From Linnemannia elongata (lineage: Eukaryota > Mortierellomycota > Mortierellomycetes > Mortierellales > Mortierellaceae): a stretch of 64,000 nt of DNA. The notes under the pieces are model-generated. The model did not search any database, was not told the DNA's origin, and saw only the letters and a program-made list of their open reading frames with translations. Location of the stretch: assembly GCA_036320915.1 (NCBI GenBank), contig JAXBDG010000008.1, positions 310,001 through 374,000 on the forward strand. Direction: 5' to 3'. The number at the start of each line of letters is the position of its first letter. Position 1 is the stretch's first letter. Both the position numbers and the translations under genes were made by a program. Below are positions 46,296 through 56,220 of the stretch, piece by piece.

Positions 46296-48501
46296 TTAGT
46301 TGGCATCCTCGACCTTATCAGCAACCTTCGCCTTCTTGTTCGATTTGGAAGGCGTGAACAAGATGTAAGGATCCAGACGCTTGTGCTGTTGAGGTGGGGT
46401 AGATGGCAGAGGCCCATGGTCGATCAAGGCAAACGCATCTATGACAGCCACGGAAAACTTTCGCATGTGCTCCTATTGTCAGGTTGTGTGCAACGATTAG
46501 TGAGAAGAAAACAAAGCGTGTCAAATTCAGCACTGACTCCACGCGACTCACTTACCGCAAATGCGAGTAACATATGAAGAGAGTCCGATCTGAGGAACTG
46601 CTTGAGCTGCACTTCATGCGATGGCAACCAGACTCGAGACAAGGTGGAGCGCCCTGCTCCCAGCACATCATCATACCTACGCAAGGTGTAAAAATCTAGC
46701 GCCAAGCCCCGGCCTTCTGCTATGATAGGATAGTTGCTGCTGATGTTGACCCCTCGCTGCTCCAAATCCAGAAGAATGGCACCATTTAGCCGGACAGACT
46801 TATGCTGTTGATGACGGCAGACGGCATCGGACGCATTGGAAGACTTGAACTCGTACACCGCAATCTCGCTCTGCCAGGTGTGATCGGCATACACCCTTAC
46901 GCTCAAGTCAACCTTTCTACCACAGATATACTTGTTTGTCAGGCCAAACTCTTCTTCCACCATGACCCTGGAGTCTTTGGCGGCGGCAGAGGCTAGCTCT
47001 CCCCTATGTATTTTAAGGGTGAATGAGTTAGTATCTTATTCGATGCTATCATTGTGCTGGTACACTGTCGACGTACTCGTTGTGCTAGTAGACTTTCAAG
47101 TTTAACCTACGGTATGACTCGGACAAGACTGCCTTGAAAAAGTGCGTTCATAATATTGCTCCAAGCCGAAACAAAAACATGTTCCGAGTGAGGGGGTTCG
47201 AGCTGCCTATTCTCCAAAAGTGCGCATATCTGATTCATAACCTTTAGTAATGTTGTGGCCGCTTTCTCTTCCTTGTTCTTGGTACCACCATCTCTTGCTG
47301 ACTTGGCGAGCAGCTCCCAAACCTTCGTCTGCAAACCCACCAGCGTTGCCTCCGCTTGCGAATCGTTATCCAGATCGGGACAAAGTGCGGTCAACAGCTC
47401 CGCCAGCAGGGCCTCGATTTTTGGGAGTTTTGACGATAGTGACGGCACCAATGACTCTGCCTTGATCATGGGATATAGCGTGAACTCTTGTGCTGCAGGT
47501 GAGATTGTGTTTATGATTCCAGATAAAACAGTGCTATAGATGCAAAAGCTTTCATTAGCCAGCCGCAACGGCTTTGATGAGGCGAATACAACACAGGCAG
47601 TCGAAAATTGGAGAGATGATACTTACAGCGTGTCCTTGCTCAACTCGTTGGTTATGTCCAGGTCGGCTCGAACGCGCATAAACATCTCCCGATGGCTGGA
47701 GGATGAAAATGACTGTGGAATCTCAGGCAGTGCTACTGCTTCTCCTCGCGTCTATATATTCATAAGATATTAATTAATATCTTGGTGGAAGTATGGGCCC
47801 CTGGCCTTATGTATAGCGAAAAACAAGACCACACTTCACAAACCTTTTTGAATATGTACTCGATGAGACCATAGAAAGGGGTGGCTTGTGCTCGTGTGAG
47901 ATCCTCCTCTGAGACCTGTATGCCTTGTCCTTGAGAGTCGTTACTGACATGTGTACCTATGACAAAACATAAATCGCATAAACACTAAGAATATGTTGAA
48001 ACAACAAGTAACAACCAGTGCAATCATGAAAACTTGGAAAGTCATACCTGCCACCTCGGTTGTGCTGGATCCGCCACTATCGCTCCTCTCACCTTCACTG
48101 GCGTCCACGTCGTCGCCTACGTCCAAGCGCTGTATATTTTGTTGCCGCTGCAGTACTTTCGACATGTTCCGGTCAATGGACTCACTTGCAAACGGCTCCG
48201 AACCCTCCACTAGCTTGGCCGCCATTCTCATTGCTGAATTGTGTGTACGCCGGTCTAACCAGAATTGAGGCGCCTTATTGATCTTCCAAGTGTCGAAATC
48301 ACTCCGAAGCCTCCTCATACAGTCCAGACAAAAGTCGCCTTTATCCAAGAGACGAGAATACCGCTGGTGTTCTTCCGAACTGAGGTGACCGCTCGATCTG
48401 AACTTTTCAAAGTAGAGTTCCGGAGAGATCTCTTCCCCACTGCGGATCCAACTTGATTCCTCATCGGAAAATATAATTCGAGGGCTCGTTTTCCGTGACA
48501 T
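46296..48501 (-). CDS. Unrecognised 579-aa protein with a possible PD-(D/E)XK nuclease-like core
   Basis: Six exons, 48501-48048, 47956-47844, 47751-47627, 47533-47111, 47003-46556 and 46472-46296, join in consistent phases. The N-terminal half is charged, with a CLDCMRRLRSDFD segment and a Ser/Asp-rich linker. The C-terminal half contains GRKVDLSVRV followed 19 residues later by IAVYEFKSS. An Asp (about 404) and a Glu-x-Lys (about 423-425) sit on adjacent predicted strands, the arrangement of PD-(D/E)XK nucleases. NGAILLDLEQRG and AEGRGLALDFYTL follow. The end is basic (KSNKKAKVADK), possibly a nuclear signal. The nuclease idea is inference from motif spacing alone. Upstream sequence is duplicated and the downstream neighbour is a dead pirin, so this is a rearranged neighbourhood. 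Confidence 0.75.
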
Positions 48502-48593
48502 TTTATCTACAACAAGGATAAGGTACAGGCAAATTATCACAGTGAACAATCAAACTATATATATTCCACAGAGCATAACGACAACTGAGATGC

Positions 48594-48919
48594 CAGCTAG
48601 CACACAAGAGCCAAGAGAGTGAATTCAACTTTGAGCAGCCACCCATTAGCCAAAATGAGTAGGACAAGGAAGAAACACGTCAAAGGCTGGAGTGGTTTTT
48701 ACAAGATGCCTCCATGATAATACATCACAGTGGTACGGAGTGCTGTACATAAGACAAGGCAGCTAGCTCACAAGAGCCGAGAGAGTGATTTCAACTTCGA
48801 GCAGCTACCTCATTAAACAAAATGAGTAGGCCAAGGAGGAAACGCATCAAAAGGCCGGAGTGGTTTTTACAAGATGCCTCCATGACAAAACATCATGGTG
48901 GCACGGAGTGCTGCACATG
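48594..48919. repeat. Tandem duplication, two copies of about 160 bp
   Basis: Copy 1 (48594-48750) and copy 2 (48760-48919) align over their whole length with scattered differences. Both begin CAGCTAG..CACAAGAGCC and contain GGAGTGGTTTTTACAAGATG and GGAGTGCTG.ACAT. They lie just upstream of the 579-aa gene and may include promoter DNA. Confidence 0.85.
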
Positions 48920-49162
48920 TCTAGTAGCGTCATGTGGATGAGCCAAGAGAATTCTCAGCTAATTGGAATGGATCGATAGTATACTACCTTCTTGAGCAGA
49001 TCGAGTGTAAGAATAAATTTGCAAAAGAAGAGCAATGCTCGCGAGAGACAGCAAGGCAAGACGATAATGAAAAGAGGAGCAAGTAAGGAAAGACAACGAA
49101 CTTGATAGAAGCGATGAAAGGAGGTGAATATATAGCCGACACCCCACGAATTCTCGCTTCGA

Positions 49163-49170
49163 TGACGTCA
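49163..49170. promoter_or_regulatory. CRE-like palindrome TGACGTCA
   Basis: A perfect bZIP/CREB-type palindrome between the duplication and the tRNA gene. No adjacent start codon was assigned, so its role is unknown. Confidence 0.3.
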
Positions 49171-49320
49171 CCATATGTTCAAGGACGCCTTGAATCGGAC
49201 TACGATTAGCTAAAAAAGGAAGCGCCACCAAGTTTGTTTCCCAATAAGTTAACAAACAACCAACCTGGCACCGTTCTCTCCCTCCAAAACAAAAAGAAGG
49301 AATGAGCACAAGCTCTTAGT

Positions 49321-49391
49321 GATCTACGCAGGGGTCGAACCTGCAATCTCCTGATTCGTAGTCAGACGCCTTTCCATTGGGCCAGCAGACC
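49321..49391 (-). tRNA. tRNA-Arg (anticodon ACG)
   Basis: A 71-nt cloverleaf on the minus strand. The acceptor GGTCTGC pairs with GTAGATC (two G-U pairs). The D-arm is GCC/GGC. The anticodon stem CTGA/TCAG holds loop CTACGAA, anticodon ACG (reads CGU/CGC after inosine modification). The T-arm is GCAGG-TTCGACC-CCTGC. No intron. The B box GGTTCGACCCC is canonical. The gene sits 129 bp from the first retroelement-associated 15-mer. Confidence 0.95.
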
Positions 49392-49443
49392 GCTCTTTTC
49401 CTTGATGGTGACTTTGAATTTAGGAACTATAAGTACTTAATAC

Positions 49444-49480
49444 ACGCCACCAATTTAATAGTAGCTATATTTGGTGGCGT
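49444..49480. repeat. Perfect 10-bp inverted repeat
   Basis: ACGCCACCAA (49444-49453) is exactly complementary to TTGGTGGCGT (49471-49480), with a 17-nt A/T-rich loop. It lies between the tRNA gene and the retroelement cluster. Confidence 0.7.
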
Positions 49481-49534
49481 CTTAAAAATGTGTGCAAAAA
49501 TATACGAGGCCCCCGTGGCGACTGGTCCCCCACA

Positions 49535-49984
49535 GGGCGGGCGAGCCCACCATAATGGTAAAGCTTCCCCCTCTCAGCGCGAGGGTCGTGGGTTCAGACC
49601 TACGAAGACACGCTCAATTAGGATTTGACGGTATTGCGCTAGCCTCCCCCTGTCCAGGAGGCCTGAGATGAAATAATTCTCAGACGCACAAAGTGCATGG
49701 ACAGAGTGAGTATGCCCACTATATGGCTACGTTAACCTGGTGATGAGCCAGTCTGAATGCCGTGTGGAGCCAGCCAAATCGGCGGACCGCTTAGACAAAC
49801 CTTTCAGTGTTCTAGTACATTCTGTCGGGTAACCGGCTTCCTGCACAAGCATACTAAAAATGCTTCTGTGCAAAGTACGCGCACCTAGTTTAGACATTAG
49901 ATAACAAATATCGTGTACTGCACAAGATAGGCCAATTGTCAGAGGCAATTCTAGGAATAAAAAAAAAAAAAAAAAAAAAAAAAA
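49535..49984 (+). mobile_element. SINE-like element: tRNA-like head, poly(A) tail
   Basis: About 450 bp without coding potential. The head contains a tRNA-like stem-loop series: CCCTC-TCAGCGC-GAGGG resembling an anticodon arm, then CGTGG-GTTCAGA-CCTACG resembling a T-arm with a B-box-like GGTTCAGACC. No acceptor stem can be formed, so it is not a functional tRNA. It ends in 26 A. It is preceded and followed by the same 15-mer, GACTGGTCCCCCACA (49520-49534 and 49985-49999), as expected of a target-site duplication. Confidence 0.6.
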
Positions 49985-50000
49985 GACTGGTCCCCCACAC
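49985..50000 (+). repeat. Second copy of the 15-mer GACTGGTCCCCCACA
   Basis: It follows the 26-A tail of the SINE-like element and precedes the first LINE fragment. Identical copies lie at 49520-49534 and 50883-50897. The latter two are also followed by C. Confidence 0.9.
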
Positions 50001-50882
50001 GATCTGGAAGGAGGCTATGGGCAAGATCGACGATTGGGGTGTACAGGCGACAAACAACTACAATGCAGCCAGGAAGCGAGAACACCAACGCGCGGTGGAT
50101 AACGGTCGTCAAGCCCCGCGACCAGTACTCATACACTGGCGACCCCCCCGAGATGCAGATCATGTGCGGGGATTCTCCTCTATCGGTGGAGCTCGAGCCG
50201 TGCACAGCGGTAGTCCTGCTCCCGATCGCGATGAGAACCCCAAGTGGAACGTATCGGACCTACTCCGCGGCATCACCCCAAAGAGCATGTTGACCGAATG
50301 GTGCGCGGTCTTCAGAACCCCACAGTCCATCGCCAAGACGGTCCTCCACAAATTTGTTGGCTACCTGGAGACGCAGGCCTCAGAGCGGATCTGGAAACCC
50401 CGATGCTCCGCGACTATCGAGTGGGAGCAGACCCAGGGCATCTCTGTGAAGGACAAGACATCCAAATACACAGGTCCTCGTGGTGACTGGAGTCAAGGAT
50501 ATGGTTACATCACGCACGATGGTTTCTGCCCGTGTGGCGCTTCGCTAGCCACACATGAGGATCGGACATGCCCTGGAGCGACCAAGAATCCACGAGCAGC
50601 TGATGAACGGCTGTTAGACAGCTTGTTGGGAAGGAGGAGGTTAACATTGATGGAGAGGATGGGAAGAATCCCTTTCATTCGTATCTAGTTTTATTTTCTT
50701 CCGTTATTGCTGTGAGGAGCAGCGACAATTGTTGCGCAGAGCCAGGTCCCGGACCGGACTGTGACTGACGGATGGTTCAGTGAAGAGTTTGGTCTGTAGT
50801 CCCCTTTACTTCCAAATGCCTCCTTTGTTCTGTTTGTCAGAGAAATAAAATTGTGTACGAAAAAAAAAAAAAAAAAAAAAAA
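50001..50882 (+). mobile_element. 5'-truncated LINE (non-LTR retrotransposon), copy 1
   Basis: An open C-terminal frame (to 50688) reads WKEAMGKIDDWGVQ and continues to PRCSATIEWEQTQG, a CPCGASLATHEDRTC zinc-knuckle-like motif (C-x-C-x6-H-x4-C) and RMGRIPFIRI, followed by stop. This layout matches the region after the reverse transcriptase in non-LTR elements. The RT domain itself is missing. A 3' UTR of about 170 bp contains an AATAAAA-like signal and ends in 23 A. Copy 1 is therefore a dead 3' fragment. No protein is reconstructed here. Confidence 0.75.
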
Positions 50883-50898
50883 GACTGGTCCCCCACAC

Positions 50899-51201
50899 AT
50901 GAGGATCGGACATGCCCTGGAGCGACCAAGAATCCACGAGCAGCTGATGAACGGCTGTTAGACAGCTTGTTGGGAAGGAGGAAATTGTCATTGATGGAGA
51001 GGATGGGAAGAATCCCCTTCATTCGTATCTAGTTTTATTTTCTTCCGTTATTGCTGTGAAGAGCAGCGACAATTGTTGCGCAGAGCCAGGTCCCGAACCG
51101 GACTGTGACTGACGGATGGTTCACTGAAGAGTTTGGTCTGTAGCCCCCTTTACTTCCAAATGCCTCCTTTGTTCCATTTGTCAGAGAAACAATTGTGTAC
51201 G

Positions 51202-51239
<38 letters not shown>
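50899..51239 (+). mobile_element. 5'-truncated LINE, copy 2
   Basis: Nearly identical to the last 330 bp of copy 1, from the zinc-knuckle codons (ATGAGGATCGGACATG) to the 3' UTR, with scattered substitutions and a short deletion near the end. It finishes in a 38-nt A tract. It is joined to the 15-mer at 50883 through a CCACAC overlap that occurs both in the 15-mer and at the matching point of copy 1. Confidence 0.85.
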
Positions 51240-51242
<3 letters not shown>

Positions 51243-51442
51243 AAGGACACCGGCAAAATTGAGAAAACTGGAGCTGGCATTGTAGCACCGTTTTGGCGTT
51301 CCTTGTGACAGACTGAACCATATTATGGTATGTCCCTTTCTTCTTTCTGATGGCAACGGCTACAGTCATTGAAACTCCTTCTCATTGTCTGGATAGCACC
51401 ATAGGTAGCCTCTAATGCCTTGCACCAAATCGTTTTATTTTT

Positions 51443-53897
51443 TTACGCTGGGAAAGCAGGTGTAGGTACGTGAGGACGATTACGTTTACGCTTGATCTTG
51501 CGCCACTCACCCGTCTCGAAGTTCATCTCAATGAGGATCAACTCGTACATCGTCTTTCCTGTTGCATCCTGCACCTGCTCCTGGTTCATCACAATCTGGT
51601 ACGACGTGTCATTTCCATTTGGACGAATAACTATTTCGATACGCGGAGGAAGAACAGCCAAGTCGTGTTAGTTCTTAGCTCTGGCTAAACGAGAATCAAT
51701 AACTACGCATATCCTTGTAACGTATGAGTAAGTGAATCTACGATTGTTACCTGGGTGGCCCTCCATAAAGGCGGTGATGTATGCGCGATCGTCAGCAGTC
51801 AAAAGGTTAGTGTCCTGGAACAGCGTAGGATGGTCGCTGGCTGCTCCTCCAGGCGGTGGCGGTGGTTGTTGATGCTGCTGCACCTGTTGCTGCTGCTGTA
51901 GAGGTTGCTGATGGCTGTTTGGAGGAAAGTAAGAGTCCGCATTGATACTTGTTTCTGCTGCTGGTGTATACTCCATAGCAATGGGACCGCCCTCATCATG
52001 TAGGCTCTGTGACGAATATCTGGATGTGAGGGATGGAGTCATCGGGCTTAAAGGTTCTGCTGCGTGACCCAACTGCGCTCCATCATAGTCATCGTCATCC
52101 AAGGATCCGCGTCGTGAGGAGCTAGTTCGAGACTTTTTCCTGGCAGGTTGAGTGGTAGGTGCTTTAGGTTCCTCTTCATCGTCCTCATCATCATCCGGCG
52201 CTGGCCTTGTCTCCCTAACCGAGATTTGTTGTTGTTCCTTCTCCTGCTTCTCACGCGCCAGCTGCTCATCCCGCTCTTGTTTTTGACGCTCCTTCAGTTT
52301 TTTGGCATCTTCCCTCTCCTTCTTCTTTTCCTCCTTTTCCCTAAGTGCCGCCGCCTTCTTTTCCGCGTCTTGTGCTCGCTTGGCTTCAATTTCCTGCGCC
52401 CTTTGTTCTCTCTTCAACTCCTTCTCTCGTTGTTCAGCTATCAACATCAATGAAAATAAGTCATATCTGATTAGGTTCTGAAGCAATGAGATGTGTCCAG
52501 CCTGGTGATTCGAAAAGCGATGAATACCTTGCTCGAGCTTGGCTTTGGCGTCGTTCATGGACTGCATAATCTCGTTTCCTTGTTGAATGTCCAGAATCTG
52601 AATACGACTCGCCTTTTGAATCAAGCGTGGAGTAGTTGGCTGGTCGACTCTCGGCGAGCGGAGAGGAAGGGATGTGGCAGAAGGATCTTTGTGTGCCAAG
52701 ATTGAAAAGAAGAGATTAGTACTGGGCTAACAAAGTAACTTGCACGGTTCTTATACCAAGAGATAGCGCGGATAAAGACTTACTCCGAGGAAGGGCCATT
52801 GGTCTTGGTGCGTTGGTTCGCAAAAATGAACCTCCAGATTGTTTGCGGACAAAGAGTCCGGACGAAGTCGCCTTTGCAGGACGTGGTGGTCCTCCGATTC
52901 CTGATGCGCCTGAGGCCGCAGCTGCACCTGCAGAGCCAACTCCTGGTCCCAAAGCTGAGGCTGAAGAGGATCCTGGCCCAGCAGGTCCCGATGACAATCC
53001 TGTACTGCCTGATGATAAGCTGCTGGCAGTCGAAGGAATGATGGGCGATGCCTGCTCGGCCATCTTTCTCAATCTCTCTGCGCGGCTGGTGTGAATGGCA
53101 ACATGTGAATCCTTGAGTTTGAAATGTTGTTGTATTGATGGTCCTGCAAGTGGTGGGTATGCCTTTGTATTTGGGTCCTTTCCTTGTCCCTCCTTGCAAA
53201 CGGACTTGTTCAAGAAAGCAAACTCCATAGGGTGGAACTTGATTCCATCCCGGTTGACTATTTAGCAAACACAACGACGAAAAATGGAATGTTAGTATGC
53301 ATGTATGTGATGGTCGCGTGCATGCGTGCGTGCGTGCATTTTTCAATAACAATGCACTGGACAACACGCACAAAAAAAAACAATAAACAAACAATCAACG
53401 TACTATGATGGGTCAGGTTCTCCAAAAGTGATCCCATGTGTGCTTGGTCAACAAACTCTTCAACGTTGAATCGCAGAGTTCCTTCTGAAGGATAATCCTT
53501 GAGCATCCTTCCTACAAGCCTCACCCACTCATCCGGGTCCTGGCAGGCGTGGTCAATAAGCTAAGAATGTAAAGAAAGAAAAGGTTGGTGTTAGTTTGGC
53601 GTGTCTCGAGTTATAAGACACTTATTAAGTGTGGCAACAGTCCCGGTACGTGCTTGTTTCGACAGGACGTACCCGTTGACAGGTGCCCTTGAGTTGCAGT
53701 TGCTGAGCCTTTTTGAGACTGATGATCGAGAAGAGGACGCCAAGTTGAACGGAAGGGCCGAGGTGAGTCCAACGATCGTGGATGTTTGAAATGATTTCGT
53801 TTCCGAGTTCTGAAGCGACAGTCTGGTGTCCGTGCCATGGTGAGGTGAGGTGTTGGCTGAGCCAGTCCTGTACTCCTTCACCCTTTAGTCGTTCCAT
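51443..53897 (-). CDS. NELFA: NELF-A-like negative elongation factor subunit
   Basis: In animals NELF-A is the subunit through which NELF contacts and pauses RNA polymerase II. Six exons, 53897-53673, 53560-53404, 53257-52757, 52686-52528, 52437-51751 and 51630-51443, give about 638 aa. An alternative exon-3 donor after 52784 gives 629. The match to metazoan NELF-A covers three separated blocks. The N-terminal helical domain includes LGPSVQLGVLFSIISLKK, DPDEWVRLVGRMLKDYP and PMEFAFLNKSV...AGPSIQQHFKLK. A middle block is RLIQKASRIQILDI. The C-terminal block has ITAFMEGHPG and IEMNFETGEWRKIKRKR. Between them are a charged coiled coil (EKKKEREDAKKLKERQ) and a Gln/Pro tract. The start at 53897 (MERLKGEGVQDWL) is the first Met before the conserved domain. 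Confidence 0.88.
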
Positions 53898-54016
53898 GGT
53901 TGATTGTAGGCTGTTGACTGTGGGTGTGTGTTGGGCGAATGGGCGAGTGAATGAATCGAGAAAGGCGTAAAAGAAGAGAAAAGGCCTCGTTCCACTATTT
54001 ATGCGAAAGAAAGTGA

Positions 54017-54048
54017 GAGCGGGCTCGCTGCCCGCTCGGGTGACGTCA
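54017..54048. promoter_or_regulatory. Inverted repeat plus CRE palindrome upstream of NELF-A
   Basis: GAGCGGGC (54017-54024) and GCCCGCTC (54030-54037) form a perfect 8-bp inverted repeat. Three bases further is TGACGTCA (54041-54048). The pair lies 120-150 bp upstream of the NELF-A start and could also serve the divergent micro-gene at 54468. Confidence 0.4.
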
Positions 54049-54278
54049 AAGGTCACAAAATTAACAATTCACAAAAGTCGACCGAGAGACAGGCAAAACT
54101 AAAAGGCTGTTCTTTTCGTTCAATTTGCTTTTTCTCTCTCTCTTCTCCACTTTCCACTCTCACACCTGCCCTCCTCCTCCCCTTTTCCTCCTCGGGCTTT
54201 TCATTCTTTGTCTTTTTGTCTTTTGCCATAGTACCTGTTGCCTTGGCCAAAGCCCTTTTCTCTTCTTTCCTATCCGAA

Positions 54279-54285
54279 TATAAAA
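54279..54285 (+). promoter_or_regulatory. TATA box of the 54468 micro-gene
   Basis: TATAAAA lies 189 bp before the ATG. A pyrimidine/CA-rich leader-like stretch fills the gap. Confidence 0.55.
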
Positions 54286-54467
54286 CGGCCGCTTCTCTCG
54301 CCCACGTCCCACACTTCTTTCTTTCCTTTTTCGCACACTCCACCACCCCTCTTCTACCACGCTACATCACCTTAACCTAATTTCATAGATACCCCTTCAC
54401 CCCTCCACTTCTTCCACCTTTCCTTCTCCCTTACACAAACCCCTACAACAACAATCAACAACCAGCA

Positions 54468-54665
54468 ATGGACGCTTCATCTTCAACATCCGCATACCAG
54501 ACTGCCGCATACGCCCGAGCCAGACCCATGGTCCAAAAACACCGCCACTTTGCCGCATCTTCCACAATCGTTTATGGCTCTCAGGAAGGGCCCCGGGAAG
54601 TCGATCATCCTTGCTGTGTCCTTGCCAAACTCTGCTGGCAAGCTCTCACTGGCGTTCGTCGTTGA
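54468..54665 (+). CDS. Hypothetical micro-protein (65 aa)
   Basis: An ATG in good context (cagcaATGGAC) after a TATA box and leader-like sequence. The 65-aa frame starts MDASSSTSAYQTAAYARARP, has HFAASSTIVYGSQ in the middle and a Cys-containing end (HPCCVLAKLCW). No family was recognised. It could also be a first exon, since a splice within the Cys-rich end cannot be excluded. Confidence 0.45.
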   Translation: MDASSSTSAYQTAAYARARPMVQKHRHFAASSTIVYGSQEGPREVDHPCCVLAKLCWQALTGVRR

Positions 54666-56220
54666 AAGTCGATCCCACTTCTTTTACATTTCCTTCCTCC
54701 TTGCCACAAGGAGTTTAAGAACCACAGTATAACGTCTTAGGATGATTTTTTCTCTTTTCGATCTTCGAGGTCTCCACTCCCCCGTCTTGTTTCCGATCGA
54801 TCAAGAACCGACCAAAGCGTCTGTCCGTCCATCTGTCTGTCCACTAGTCCGTCCAATTGAAGAATAGGGAACAGCACCCAGTGCCCTGTGTCGCATTACC
54901 GACTCATCCCCTCCCCAGCCTGGCCGGAGTAAAACTTCGCCCACTTCTGGGTCTTCAATTGGCCGATGAGCTTTCCCGGGTGAAACAATTCACCGTCTGC
55001 AGCTTTCGATAAGGGGATCTGGCTGGTTGTTGCTCTGCTAGGTCTTTCATCTGCGCACTGCGCGACACACTATCACAGAATCTTTTTGCCGATATCCCGT
55101 TCCATCCGGGCGTAGCAACCCCCCTCCAATGTAATAAATTGCCTCTGTTGATCGTCGTGGACGCCCTTTCGATCCTCTCTTGCTGTGCTTCTCTTGGGGG
55201 TCGTTCCAGATCTTAAGGGCAGCCCAGAAACGCTTGCACAGTCTGGATTCCTGAGAACCACTCGTATGGCACTTCTTTTTAAAACAACGCTTGTTTTTTT
55301 TTGGCGACCCTTGATCGCAGCGTAGCAGCAAGTCGCCTCTCGTTTTCTTGTCTTGGAACCAACACCATTTACTACTCATAGCGGTCTGGCAGATGGGGTT
55401 TATTAAACCAGTCCTCTGCTCTTAAAAAATGTTCTGGTTCTCAGCTCTCTCACGACCCATTTTTAAGAGTTGTGCCGACGAGTTGAGGAGCAGCTTTCAA
55501 GGACTGCCTGTCGTTTAGATTGCTGCAACAGTGACAAGCCATTAAGCTGTTCAAAGTGCAGTCTGTGTCCATCAGATCTAGAAAAACCCCCTTTGTCTTT
55601 GTCTTTCGTTTCACTGACATTGGGCGGGGTATGTGTCTCAGCGCAGGATCCCGATAACACAACAAACAATCAACCTTGACTTTATTTTCTCCCATGCCTT
55701 CCTCTCTTCCTCTACCCCTTCCCTTTTGCTCTTTTTTTTTGGGGCTGTGTCAACAGTCAACAGGCATGCCTGTCATCAAGCCATGTCCGTTGGGTTGCTC
55801 TTCTTCTCCTTCCTTCCCTCCTCGGGTTAGTTAAAACAGTAATGGTCAGGCTGCGCTGCATGCACAAAAAAAACCAACTTTTCCTGTCCTCCCTCTCTTT
55901 GCTACAGCCACTATTGCCAAGCACCCTAGTCGCGCCTTGACCCCTTTTTTTTTAGGTCATTTGTTTATTGTTATAGTTGAAGAAATCGCCCAGCGATTGA
56001 TAGGATTTTTATTACTTTTTGAATGTTGTTCGTTCGAGGGGGTGATCATACCCTTTGAACGAGAATATATGAAGAGAAAGGAAGTGTGTGTGTGTGTGTG
56101 AACCAGCACTTTTAAGATTATCTAACAGCCCTGAGCTGAAAATGAAGAGTGGGGAAAAAGAAAAGGAAGGAAAGCCTCCAAAAAAGGCAAACACAAACTT
56201 CTACGATGCTTTTTTTTTTT
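54666..56220. other. Intergenic, no gene seen
   Basis: Mixed sequence with a short run of GTCCGTCCATCTGTC-type repeats near 54818-54860, a TG run at 56085-56100 and T/A homopolymers. The short frames on both strands lack family features. The part next to 56221 is probably the 3' UTR of the chitinase. Confidence 0.45.

Noticed and set aside
49535..49605. Second tRNA gene (apparent AGC anticodon loop TCAGCGC)
   Set aside because: Anticodon-like and T-like arms form, but no acceptor stem pairs and the B box deviates. It sits at the head of a poly(A)-tailed repeat, so SINE-like is the better call.
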